NCBI RefSeq assembly: GCF_010994275.1
Contig: NZ_WMCD01000010.1
Span: 124,001 to 188,000, forward strand
Origin: Cyclobacterium jeungdonense
GTDB taxonomy: Bacteria; Bacteroidota; Bacteroidia; Cytophagales; Cyclobacteriaceae
Length of the DNA stretch: 64,000 bases
Direction: 5' to 3'
The notes under the pieces are model-generated. The model did not search any database. It was not told where the DNA came from and saw nothing but the letters and a program-made list of their open reading frames with translations. The translations under genes and the position numbers were made by a program. Positions 51,918 through 60,234 of this stretch are shown here, in pieces (positions within the stretch are counted from its first letter, which is position 1; each line of letters begins with the position of its first letter).

Positions 51918-54900
51918 TCAACTCCTATACCGATCCTCCAGATCATCCCGGAGGTCCCGGAACTCCTGCCATTCGCTGTCTACCAGGTAGGCTTTGATGC
52001 GGGTGGGCATGCGATCGAGCTTGCTGTCGATGGATTTTAGAAGGGATAGCATCTCGGGGTCTGCTTTGCTTACAGGTGTGCTGGTGGATCGGCTGGGGCG
52101 GGTATCGGTTTTATTAGCCTCTCCGCCCCTATAGAATCCACGAATCTTTTCCTGCCGGATGGCCTCAATAGCTGGCATCACATCTGCTACGTAGGGGTGG
52201 CTTCGAATAAAGGAAGGTACGACATATTCGTCCTTATGGACAAATCCGGCAAAGTCGCCGTAGCGGTCACCGTAGCCCAGGCTGCCCTTTCCTGTGTCGC
52301 CTCCCATATAATAGGAGGATACGGGAGCGGTGACTCTTCGGGGGGCGCGCTTTTCTTCGCCAGAACTACTGTTCCACTCGGGTACGTTGCTTTCGGATAG
52401 GGCCTGTTTGGCTTTGCCGATGGCTCCCAGCACGGTGGCTCCCATGGCTGCAATATAGCCTGCAAATACAAATGGGGCCGCTGGTCCGGTACCGGCGGAT
52501 GCTTCGGCAGCAAGTGGAACGATCCTTCCCAAGGAGGCTGCGGTGTCAGCTGCGATCTGGGCTCCGACGAGTAGCTTTTGGAATGTCGTCAGCTCACCGG
52601 ATTTATTGCCTACAAAGTCGATGACTCCGCCCAGTGCCTGCCCCAGGCTTTGGGCTATCATGACTTTGGCTTCGGCAATTTCCCTGCTTTGGTTAACCTC
52701 CTGCTGGTCGTATTTGGTCTGGAGGTCTTTTAATTCCCGGCGTCTGGCTTCTTCGATGCCTACGGAGTCCAAACCAAACTTACGGGCCAGGGCAAGCAGC
52801 TCATCATAGTGTTGGTTTACTTTGAGTTTGGCCAGCTCCTTTTCTTCCAAGGTGGCTTCGGTGATCTGCTGCTCGGCAGCTGCCCGGGCTTCTTTTTCCT
52901 TTTCCTTCCACTTGCTGCGGATATTGGCCAGTTCTGCGGCGCGCAGCTCTTCGAGTTGTTTGGCTTTTTCGACAAACTCTTCCTCTGTGATGGTCTTATT
53001 GGTGAGGTGCTGGACGAGTTCTTCTTCCAGTATGGCATAGCGATCCCAGACCTGCGCCAGCTCTCGCTGCTGGTCTTCCATCCCGGCCAGTTCGTACTGG
53101 CGGGTAAGGTCCCGTATTTTTTGCTGGTAGGATTCCCACTGGTCGGCCATCTGGTCCAGCTTCTTTTTGGCGGCTTCCGGATCACCTGGAACACCGGTGG
53201 GATCGGGGTCATCTTTATCCACATCCGCAGGATCTTCCGGGTCGGTTCCGGGAACGGTTGGGCTGGCCTTTTCCATGTTTAATCCAAGCCGCTCTATCAG
53301 GTCATTTCGGGCGGTGAGCAGGGCGTTGTTTTCGCCTTCGAGCGAAGTGAGGGATTCCATCTGCGCCCGGTAGGTGGCCAGGTCGTCTAGGAGCTGACGA
53401 GATTCGCTGGATCCAGGGTTGAGCAGTTCCCAAACGCTGGATCTCGTACCAGCTTCATTGGCAAGTTTGGTGGCAGCCTCTTCCAGGCTGATGCCTTCCT
53501 GAATGGTGAGGTTGTGGCGTTCGGCGAGTTTGACCATCTGCTGACGGATCTTGTCTTCCGACTCCATGGCCTGTATTTTCTTGCGGGCCACGTCGTTGGA
53601 CTGCTCCATGATCTCCTCGTCTTTTTCCTGGAGGATGATCTTATTGATAAGCTGGTCGTTTGCCGCACGGATGGCCATGGTCAGCTGTTCGTTGGAAACG
53701 GTATCGGCATCGATCTGGCCGAGGTAGTCGGGGTATTGCTTTTTGAGTTCGCGGATCAGCTCTACCCGCTTTTCACTGTCTTCGTTGGTGGTGATGATCT
53801 GGGTGTGGAGCTTCATCAGCTCGATGCGCTCGGCTTCCAATGTCTCGGAGACGGGCACGGCGATCCAATCCGCAAAGCGGGAGATCATACGGTCCATACC
53901 TGACATGATGGTACTATTGACAAATAGCCCGGCCAGCCACTTTTGGACCTTGGCCAGGTTGGCGGCCATGTTTTCGTTTTTGATGTTGAACTCATCCACT
54001 ACGGAGGTACCCTTTTCAAAGGCCACGTTTGATATCTCCTGTTGCTCGCGGACCTTCTCCACGTTATTGGCCAGGGTACCGAGTACGCCTACTACCCTAC
54101 CGCCGTCCTGACCCAGGTCGCCCAGGGTGGCTGCCAGTTCGGTGATGCCTTCGGAATTATCCTTCACTCCTTCCAGCATGCGGAGAAAAGCCTCGTTGGC
54201 ATCGGTATTCATCAGCTCCACAAAGTCGGCTACCTCCATCCGGGCAAACTTGGCGTACTGTTCGGCATTTTTGGCCATGTCGATAAAGAGCTTGGAAAGT
54301 GCCGTGGTGGAGACTTCCGCCGTCTGTCCCAGGCTGTCCAGTGTGGCACCCAGACCAAGTACATTCTCGATGGAGATGCCTGCCAATGGAGCGATACCGC
54401 CCAGGCGTTTGGTAAATTCCACCATGTAGCCTTCATTGGCAGTGGATGCCATGCCCAGCTCGTTGATGGCTGAGCCGACCTTTAGCAGTGAATCCTCGAT
54501 GCCGTATACATTCTTTACATTAAAAGTCTCGGTGAGTTTCCCCAGCTCCCGCATGACCGTCTCCGGATCACCCAGGGCATCGCCCAGGGCCACGTTGATC
54601 TTATCTGCGGCCCGGACAAATCCTTCGATGTCCTTCACTCCGGTAATACCCAGGCGACCGGCGATCTCTGCCAGGCCGAGGAGTTCGGCGCGGGGTGTTC
54701 GGGTATTGAAGGCTTTCAGTCTTTTATTGAGCGTGTCGATCTCGTAACCGGTAAGGCCGGTGGTCTTCTGTACGTCTGCCAGGGCGTCGGAGAGGCGGGC
54801 GGAGCCTTCGATCATGGATTGGATCTGGGTAAAGAAAGCCGTGGCACCCAGTGCAGAAATGGCCAGAATGCCAAACTGCTTTAGCTGCCGGCCCATATCT

Positions 54901-55286
54901 GCCCAAAAACCTTTGGTGCCATTCAGCTCCGCCCGCTGGGACCGGAGTTCGCGGTTGACGTCATTGAGTTCGGCCTTCAGTCGCTTGTAGTCTGCCGTGC
55001 CCTTGGTGGCTGTGGTGCTGATCTCCCGGCGCAACTCCCGCTGGTAGCGGCTGAGCTGGGTCATGGTCATGCCGGAGAGGCCGAGTTCTTTGCGCAGGCC
55101 GGTGATCTGTCCTTTGACCTCCTTCAGGCGCTTGCTGGCATTGACATAGTCGTCGGTGCCTTTTTTGGCATTCTTCATGTCGATGCCAAGTTCCTTGGCT
55201 TCCATTTCGAGTTTGCCGAGTTCGTTGATGGCTTGCTTGCCGTCTACCTGGAGGCGTACGCGGGATTCGTCTTCTTTACGGGCCAT
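51918..55286 (-). CDS. Phage tail tape-measure protein
   Basis: The 1122-residue product has an N-terminal helical coiled-coil (1-135), hydrophobic helices (about 140-160 and 460-475), the TP901-type core (LADVQKTTGLTGYEIDTLN near 190, then ALGDPETVMRELGKLTETFN), a long charged coiled coil (about 690-890) and a hydrophobic Ala/Gly-rich segment near 950-990. This is typical of tape-measure proteins, which set tail length and extrude into the host membrane. Its end has an SPY-like VPSFIRSHPYVADVMP. It is the last tail gene in the direction of transcription, after fibre-like genes, the reverse of common siphophage order. Confidence 0.88.
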   Translation of the reverse strand: MARKEDESRVRLQVDGKQAINELGKLEMEAKELGIDMKNAKKGTDDYVNASKRLKEVKGQITGLRKELGLSGMTMTQLSRYQRELRREISTTATKGTADYKRLKAELNDVNRELRSQRAELNGTKGFWADMGRQLKQFGILAISALGATAFFTQIQSMIEGSARLSDALADVQKTTGLTGYEIDTLNKRLKAFNTRTPRAELLGLAEIAGRLGITGVKDIEGFVRAADKINVALGDALGDPETVMRELGKLTETFNVKNVYGIEDSLLKVGSAINELGMASTANEGYMVEFTKRLGGIAPLAGISIENVLGLGATLDSLGQTAEVSTTALSKLFIDMAKNAEQYAKFARMEVADFVELMNTDANEAFLRMLEGVKDNSEGITELAATLGDLGQDGGRVVGVLGTLANNVEKVREQQEISNVAFEKGTSVVDEFNIKNENMAANLAKVQKWLAGLFVNSTIMSGMDRMISRFADWIAVPVSETLEAERIELMKLHTQIITTNEDSEKRVELIRELKKQYPDYLGQIDADTVSNEQLTMAIRAANDQLINKIILQEKDEEIMEQSNDVARKKIQAMESEDKIRQQMVKLAERHNLTIQEGISLEEAATKLANEAGTRSSVWELLNPGSSESRQLLDDLATYRAQMESLTSLEGENNALLTARNDLIERLGLNMEKASPTVPGTDPEDPADVDKDDPDPTGVPGDPEAAKKKLDQMADQWESYQQKIRDLTRQYELAGMEDQQRELAQVWDRYAILEEELVQHLTNKTITEEEFVEKAKQLEELRAAELANIRSKWKEKEKEARAAAEQQITEATLEEKELAKLKVNQHYDELLALARKFGLDSVGIEEARRRELKDLQTKYDQQEVNQSREIAEAKVMIAQSLGQALGGVIDFVGNKSGELTTFQKLLVGAQIAADTAASLGRIVPLAAEASAGTGPAAPFVFAGYIAAMGATVLGAIGKAKQALSESNVPEWNSSSGEEKRAPRRVTAPVSSYYMGGDTGKGSLGYGDRYGDFAGFVHKDEYVVPSFIRSHPYVADVMPAIEAIRQEKIRGFYRGGEANKTDTRPSRSTSTPVSKADPEMLSLLKSIDSKLDRMPTRIKAYLVDSEWQEFRDLRDDLEDRYRS

Positions 55287-55505
55287 GTTTTCGCGGTGGT
55301 GTTAGGCGAAAATGGCGCGATTAGGGGGATGGGTGTGGGACAGCCATCGGCTGCGCTCCCTTCGACTCCGCTCAGGGATCGATGGTATGATAATGTGGTG
55401 ATCTGATGATCTGATGATGACCTTCGGCACCCTTCAACTTCGCTCAGGGGCCGAATGCACTGGATTGAAAAAGATTGAAAGAAAAAAAATGGGGGCAATG
55501 AGAGT
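55287..55505. repeat. Repeat-rich gap between tape-measure and PutAbiC-like genes
   Basis: Two copies of CCCTTCGAC/AACT-x-CGCTCAGGG lie at 55358-55377 and 55430-55449, and a TGATGAT-rich run (gataatgtggtgatctgatg) lies at 55389-55420. A similar run is found at 60190-60232 between other tail genes. The gap separates two genes of different base composition. Confidence 0.65.
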
Positions 55506-56537
55506 TTAAGGGTGCGGATTTGATATTTTTTCAAACTCAGGGCCACTACCAATGGGGTAAAGTAATTCTATATGTTCGGGTGAGAGTAAGTGTTTGGTTT
55601 CAATATTGGCTAAAAACCGGTGATCCATCAACCAGTGTTTTAGATCAATCCTCCCATCTACTTCAAATCGTGTAGCTACTTGGTAAAATAAAAAAGAGCG
55701 CTCATACGTACCCATTCCAGCATCCACAGCTACCAAATATTGAGAAAATTTATTTTTCATCATATAGTCAAAAAGATAATAACATGATCTAAGATAAGTA
55801 TCAAATTGGAATTGAGTCATTACTGCACGGATAATAAATGTGATTTCCGGCTTTGTTAATTCCTGTTCCGGATCAAGGTTGAATCTTAAACCTGTAGGGT
55901 CCCCGAACAAGCCTAATTTTGGTCTTCTGGGTTGCCAGGCAAACCCATTTTCTACTAAAAAATAATTTTCGCTTTTTTCGTTTTGTTCTTCAAGCCAACC
56001 GAATTTGCTATCTACCCATACATTTATTTTCCAGAATAATTCTTTAAAGGCATTTTCACTTTTTTCTCTGATTTTAATACTTTTTGAATCAAAGGGGGAA
56101 TTAATTTCATCGTAAAACTCTACGCGATCCCTAGTCTTAAAATGCTGCTCCAGGATGCGGAAGAAGTTTTGGTGGACGAAGTCGCGGTCCATTTTTTTGA
56201 TCTGCTCATTTAGCGCATTACCTTGTATTTCATTTTGTGCTGTTAATTTCTGCATTTCCTTCATGTTTTCCCGTAGCTCCTGCTGTTGGAAAAGGATTTG
56301 CCAACGCTGTCCGAGAAAAGCAACGTATACAAGGAACACTCCGGAGAGTGACGCCATTATTACGGACAAATTATTCGCATGATCTCGGGGATTATCTAGA
56401 AACCAATCGTATATTCTTCCAGGGAATAAAGCGGAACCCAAAGCAGCCAAAGCAAATAAAATGGCTAACCAAAAAAAGATGTTTATTCTTAATCTTAGAT
56501 TCCATTCAGAATCCGCTAACCCTTTATCCAGTTCCAT
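55506..56537 (-). CDS. PutAbiC-like putative phage abortive infection protein
   Basis: The 343-residue product has two membrane helices (about 20-40 and 58-76), a coiled-coil stretch (85-115) and then a soluble part with HQNFFRILEQHFKTRD near 120, and YLRSCYYLFDYMM with QYLVAVDAGMGTYERSFLFYQV near 245-285. This order and the C-terminal Tyr/Leu pattern match the PutAbiC family (PF16872) as I know it, which is linked to abortive infection. The coding DNA is AT-rich against GC-richer tail genes on both sides and it sits between repeats and the fibre gene. It looks like a cargo gene (moron) in the tail module. Confidence 0.72.
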   Translation of the reverse strand: MELDKGLADSEWNLRLRINIFFWLAILFALAALGSALFPGRIYDWFLDNPRDHANNLSVIMASLSGVFLVYVAFLGQRWQILFQQQELRENMKEMQKLTAQNEIQGNALNEQIKKMDRDFVHQNFFRILEQHFKTRDRVEFYDEINSPFDSKSIKIREKSENAFKELFWKINVWVDSKFGWLEEQNEKSENYFLVENGFAWQPRRPKLGLFGDPTGLRFNLDPEQELTKPEITFIIRAVMTQFQFDTYLRSCYYLFDYMMKNKFSQYLVAVDAGMGTYERSFLFYQVATRFEVDGRIDLKHWLMDHRFLANIETKHLLSPEHIELLYPIGSGPEFEKISNPHP

Positions 56538-56615
56538 GGTTTTTTTTGGACAAGATAGGGAAAAAATCAGACAGGTGCTTTTTGTGGATGCTATGGGCTT
56601 TCTCGGTGAACTTTT

Positions 56616-59027
56616 TTAACTAAATATTACCTCCATTTCTGTTTTCCAGATATCTCCTATTTGTACTGTTCGCTGCGGGGTGTGCCGGTAATATTTCGAG
56701 TCATTGGTTCTATCCCAGACAAACATCGTGCATAATGAATCATCTTCCTCAGGAAGGAGCAGCTTACTGGTTACAAATGCGGATAGGTTGTTGGATTCGT
56801 TCTGAGCGTAAAACTCCCTTCGATTTACCTGGTTTAGGAAGTGAGATGAACTACCTGAAAAATTTGCGGATTCGTAGTAGTCATTAAAACCTTTGAGTGC
56901 CTGAATTTTCCCAACACAGGAAATACCAGTATATAAGCGTATAATGGAAAATGACTCCGTAAACTCCAACAGATTCTTAACAATGTATCGGCTATCTCTG
57001 AATAAGGTATGCTTGACATGATTGGCTATGACAGGATGACCTGCTATGGGTGTATTAGGCGTACCTACATCCATGGTTTCGTGAAGGGTACTTTTGACCA
57101 CATAGCTGAACGAAGTACAAGGAAGAAGTTCAAATGAATTTGAGAAAGTTTTCTGAACTCCGTCAATGTAAAACTCGATAGAGGTAACCATTTCATCACC
57201 ATGAAATCCTCCGGTGTGATCGGCTTTTCCTGATACTAAAAACGTAAACTCGCTTTCACCTGCTTCCAGAGCATTATTTTGGACCAAAGTCATGACATCA
57301 CCATCATACTCATATTCGTTGGCTTCTCCTATTCGCCAATAATCCAGATAAACCTGGGGATCTGTATCAATATAATGTCTGATATCATAACCGGTGTATG
57401 AGTTCTTTCCCTTCCTTTTGACAAAAACCCGGATTAATTCATTTCCGGAAAATCCGGTGGGATTGTATGTTAGAAAGACCTCGGAGTACTCTGTTTCTAT
57501 CTGGTTTTTACTAACGTAGGATGTGATAATATTTTCTGATGATTGAAAATCTGCATTGGTGTTGTATTCCTCAAGTCCTCCGGAATGGTTAATTTTAATG
57601 TATTTGATATCAACAATGGCTTTATTGGTTTGATCGTACCCATTCCCAATATTATTTATTTCAAGACTTGATGTCTTAGTCTCAGTACCCACCAAAACAT
57701 CGTTTATATATAAATTCCATTCCCCAATGCCAACTTCAAGCTTGATTTTATTAAAATCAAATAGGCCCGAAAGGCCGGTAAATTGGAGGTAATCACCACC
57801 GCCGCTTTGCCTAAGCCAAATGGTGGCAGAATTGTAAAATCCAAAAACATTGGCAGGGATCCCGCCTTTACCTGCTAAGCCAAGCCCGTCCAGGTATCCG
57901 CTAAAATCAGCTCCAAGACGCACAAAAAACTCGATATAATCACCTTGATTATTTAGAATAATTTCAGAAATGGATCCTTCTGCCGTGCCATCGAATTTCA
58001 TAATAGAGTCAAATCCTGACATCAGAAAATCAATTCGTGGTACTTCTGAATCGATCTTTCCATCTAATCGGCTGGCCTCCTCATTTATTTTGGCAAGTGC
58101 TTCAGGAGGAATTCCTTTTACTCTGGAGGCAAGTACATTTAAGTTTTCAGGGTCGGAATACTCAGTAGCTGTAGATCCTTGTTCGATTTGAAAGGTATCC
58201 CCTTTTCCTGAGGGATCTAAAGGGTCCAGTCCGATACCTGTTTTGTTTTGAATATTAGCACCGATTTTCTTTGCCCCAGTGGGAGTGGTAAAGGTAAATG
58301 GAGAGGTTGTGGTTGCAATGTAAGACAAGAAAGCCCCTGCCTCATCAAAAAAACAAATTTGACGGTTAGTTCCATTTGCATCAATTGGGTTGGCGGTATA
58401 TTGGGTGTTTTCCTCACAATCAATTTTTTTTGTGCAAATCCAATTTTCAGAAGACGTGGAAATATTTCCTGCTGTTGTATATACCCCTCGGATAATATCA
58501 GTGCGTTTTACAATGTTCTTTTGAGGTTCGATGTTCTTGTTATGTACTCCAAGAATCTCGATTGATTTTTCAGTGGCGTATCCTTGCAAATCTATAGGTA
58601 CCACTGTTTTGGTAAAAGCCCCTGTCCCATCACTAAAAATCATCGTAAGTCCTTCCGTCAAATCTACTACCGTACCGCCGTAGTTGGTGTAGGTACCGCT
58701 TTCAGTGGGGAATTTGATACCGGCGATTGCGTCATCTGCGCTAGCAGGTTGGATCTCTTTTATACCGGCGGCGACCAGGCCATCTACTTCTGTCTTGGTG
58801 TAGGAGTCGGCGATGTTGCGGTAGATGGTGTCAAGCGAACTTTTGATCAGGGAATATAAGGCGGAATAGGGCACCTGGATATTGGAGCCTGAGGAGTCCT
58901 TTCCGATCAGCTTATTTACCTGGGAGGATTCGGGGAGGTCGTTGATTTGCTTGGCTACGAAATCCTGTATTTTATCGGCTGACCCGCCGATCATTCTGCT
59001 GATCCGGATTACTGTGATTTCGCTCAT
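56616..59027 (-). CDS. Tail fibre / receptor-binding-like protein
   Basis: The 803-residue protein has a conserved-looking N-terminal part (about 1-135, GC-richer) with coiled coil ADKIQDFVAKQINDL and YRNIADSYTKTEVDGLVAAG, as in virion-attachment ends of fibres. After about residue 136 the DNA becomes AT-rich (56616-58620). That part has a LamG/jelly-roll segment (SEIILNNQGDYIEFFVRLG near 355) and a beta-rich C-terminal half. It probably recognises the cell surface. Its start overlaps the upstream gene by four bases (59024-59027). Confidence 0.75.
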   Translation of the reverse strand: MSEITVIRISRMIGGSADKIQDFVAKQINDLPESSQVNKLIGKDSSGSNIQVPYSALYSLIKSSLDTIYRNIADSYTKTEVDGLVAAGIKEIQPASADDAIAGIKFPTESGTYTNYGGTVVDLTEGLTMIFSDGTGAFTKTVVPIDLQGYATEKSIEILGVHNKNIEPQKNIVKRTDIIRGVYTTAGNISTSSENWICTKKIDCEENTQYTANPIDANGTNRQICFFDEAGAFLSYIATTTSPFTFTTPTGAKKIGANIQNKTGIGLDPLDPSGKGDTFQIEQGSTATEYSDPENLNVLASRVKGIPPEALAKINEEASRLDGKIDSEVPRIDFLMSGFDSIMKFDGTAEGSISEIILNNQGDYIEFFVRLGADFSGYLDGLGLAGKGGIPANVFGFYNSATIWLRQSGGGDYLQFTGLSGLFDFNKIKLEVGIGEWNLYINDVLVGTETKTSSLEINNIGNGYDQTNKAIVDIKYIKINHSGGLEEYNTNADFQSSENIITSYVSKNQIETEYSEVFLTYNPTGFSGNELIRVFVKRKGKNSYTGYDIRHYIDTDPQVYLDYWRIGEANEYEYDGDVMTLVQNNALEAGESEFTFLVSGKADHTGGFHGDEMVTSIEFYIDGVQKTFSNSFELLPCTSFSYVVKSTLHETMDVGTPNTPIAGHPVIANHVKHTLFRDSRYIVKNLLEFTESFSIIRLYTGISCVGKIQALKGFNDYYESANFSGSSSHFLNQVNRREFYAQNESNNLSAFVTSKLLLPEEDDSLCTMFVWDRTNDSKYYRHTPQRTVQIGDIWKTEMEVIFS

Positions 59028-59392
59028 GATGGTATTCTGGAAATGGTGTTGGTAACATTGATTTGGCCCCTTACCAGGTAGGACGGGGTGGTGCCTCCGG
59101 AAAGGTTGAATAACACGTCAAACTGGTATCGCTTGCTGCTGAGTTTTCGGGTGAGGCTTTGATGAATAAAAATTTTCACCTTATTGGACGAAGTGATGGT
59201 GATACCGTTTCCCAGAGTTAGCCGGAAAATGGTATGCAGCCGCAGATTTTCCTTTACTTCCAGCACGATCTCAGAGGCGGTGGAGATGTCGTAGGGCTCA
59301 CCTGTGAAATCGTCGGTCAACTCCCACTCTTCTTCGTAATGCTCGTTTTGAATGAGATCTATAGGCGCAATGCCAGGTCTTATGTTATCCAT
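59024..59392 (-). CDS. Small beta-rich tail-associated protein
   Basis: The 122-residue product is beta-strand rich: EWELTDDFTGEPYDISTASEI followed by IVLEVKENL and FDVLFNLSGG. It resembles the N-terminal Ig-like domain of baseplate upper proteins (BppU_N) that appear before fibre genes, but the similarity is weak. It overlaps the fibre gene by four bases, so they are coupled. Confidence 0.6.
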   Translation of the reverse strand: MDNIRPGIAPIDLIQNEHYEEEWELTDDFTGEPYDISTASEIVLEVKENLRLHTIFRLTLGNGITITSSNKVKIFIHQSLTRKLSSKRYQFDVLFNLSGGTTPSYLVRGQINVTNTISRIPS

Positions 59393-59432
59393 GGGTGCAA
59401 AATAGATGTGCCATTACGAGCATCTTGGGACA

Positions 59433-59467
59433 CCCTTCGACTTCGCTCCCTTCGGCTCCGCTCAGGG
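59433..59467. repeat. Compound CCCTTCG repeat between tail genes
   Basis: CCCTTCGACTTCGCT is followed at once by CCCTTCGGCTCCGCTCAGGG. It belongs to the family seen at 47712, 55358 and 55430 and lies in the 101-base gap before the next tail gene. Confidence 0.75.
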
Positions 59468-59493
59468 ACCGATACCAACGGAATAGCCGGGGA

Positions 59494-60189
59494 TCAGGTG
59501 CCGGTGGATGGTGGGGGGGCGTAGTAGCGGTGGAGCTGGAGATAGACTATTTTGCAGGTGGTGGTGGGGCTGGCGCCTTCGTACTTGATGTCGAATACCT
59601 TGAAGCTGGTGGTGTCGATCTCCTGGATGCCGGCAGGGATGGGAATGGGTATGACGGCTCCGTTGGCATCCTTGTCTTCGAAGTAGCCGGTGAAGTAAAA
59701 CTTACGGGTGGCATCCTCTCCATGGCTGAAGTGCATCTGGAAGCTGAGCTTGTATTGTCCGGTTGCTCCTGCCGCTGTACCGGGTACGGCGATTGATACT
59801 TCCACGGCTCCCAGGCTGATAAAAAGTGTCACATTCTCGTTTGCTCCATGGGCCATCTCCAATAAGGATTCCCCGGAGAACAAAGTCTGAATCACCATTT
59901 CATCCGGAAGGATCAGCGGCTCTCCTGCCTGGCTGTTCAGTATGGACTGCTTGCTGGTGCCGGAGGCCTCGTAAGAGAGGTATGGTGACATCCAGATCCG
60001 CAGGCTTCGAACTTTATTCTCTACCTCCCGGGTTCTGACATCGATCTGCTTTTCGGTCTGTACAGCCTCGGCTTCCTTGGCCTCTGTTTCGGATCGCTTG
60101 AGGAGCATCAATGCCTCGGTGAATTGGGATCTGTCCTTTACAGTCCGGAGGATGCGGCGAAGTTGGGAGTTTAAGCGAGGGTAGTTCAT
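59494..60189 (-). CDS. Tail-region protein of unknown function
   Basis: The 231-residue product has a helical, coiled-coil N-terminal third (SRLRRIL... region, KRSETEAKEAEAVQTEKQ near 31-48) and a beta-rich C-terminal two thirds. I do not recognise its family. Its place between the fibre module and the 684-residue protein suggests a structural role in the tail or baseplate. Confidence 0.55.
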   Translation of the reverse strand: MNYPRLNSQLRRILRTVKDRSQFTEALMLLKRSETEAKEAEAVQTEKQIDVRTREVENKVRSLRIWMSPYLSYEASGTSKQSILNSQAGEPLILPDEMVIQTLFSGESLLEMAHGANENVTLFISLGAVEVSIAVPGTAAGATGQYKLSFQMHFSHGEDATRKFYFTGYFEDKDANGAVIPIPIPAGIQEIDTTSFKVFDIKYEGASPTTTCKIVYLQLHRYYAPPPSTGT

Positions 60190-60232
60190 GGTGATGATGT
60201 GATAATATGATGATATGATGATGTGGTGATTG
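60190..60232. repeat. TGATGAT-type degenerate repeat run
   Basis: A run of near-repeats (gatgatgtgataatatgatg and similar) fills the gap between two tail genes. It resembles the run at 55389-55420. Such strings are seen between genes elsewhere in Cytophagales genomes. Confidence 0.55.
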
Positions 60233-60234
60233 GG

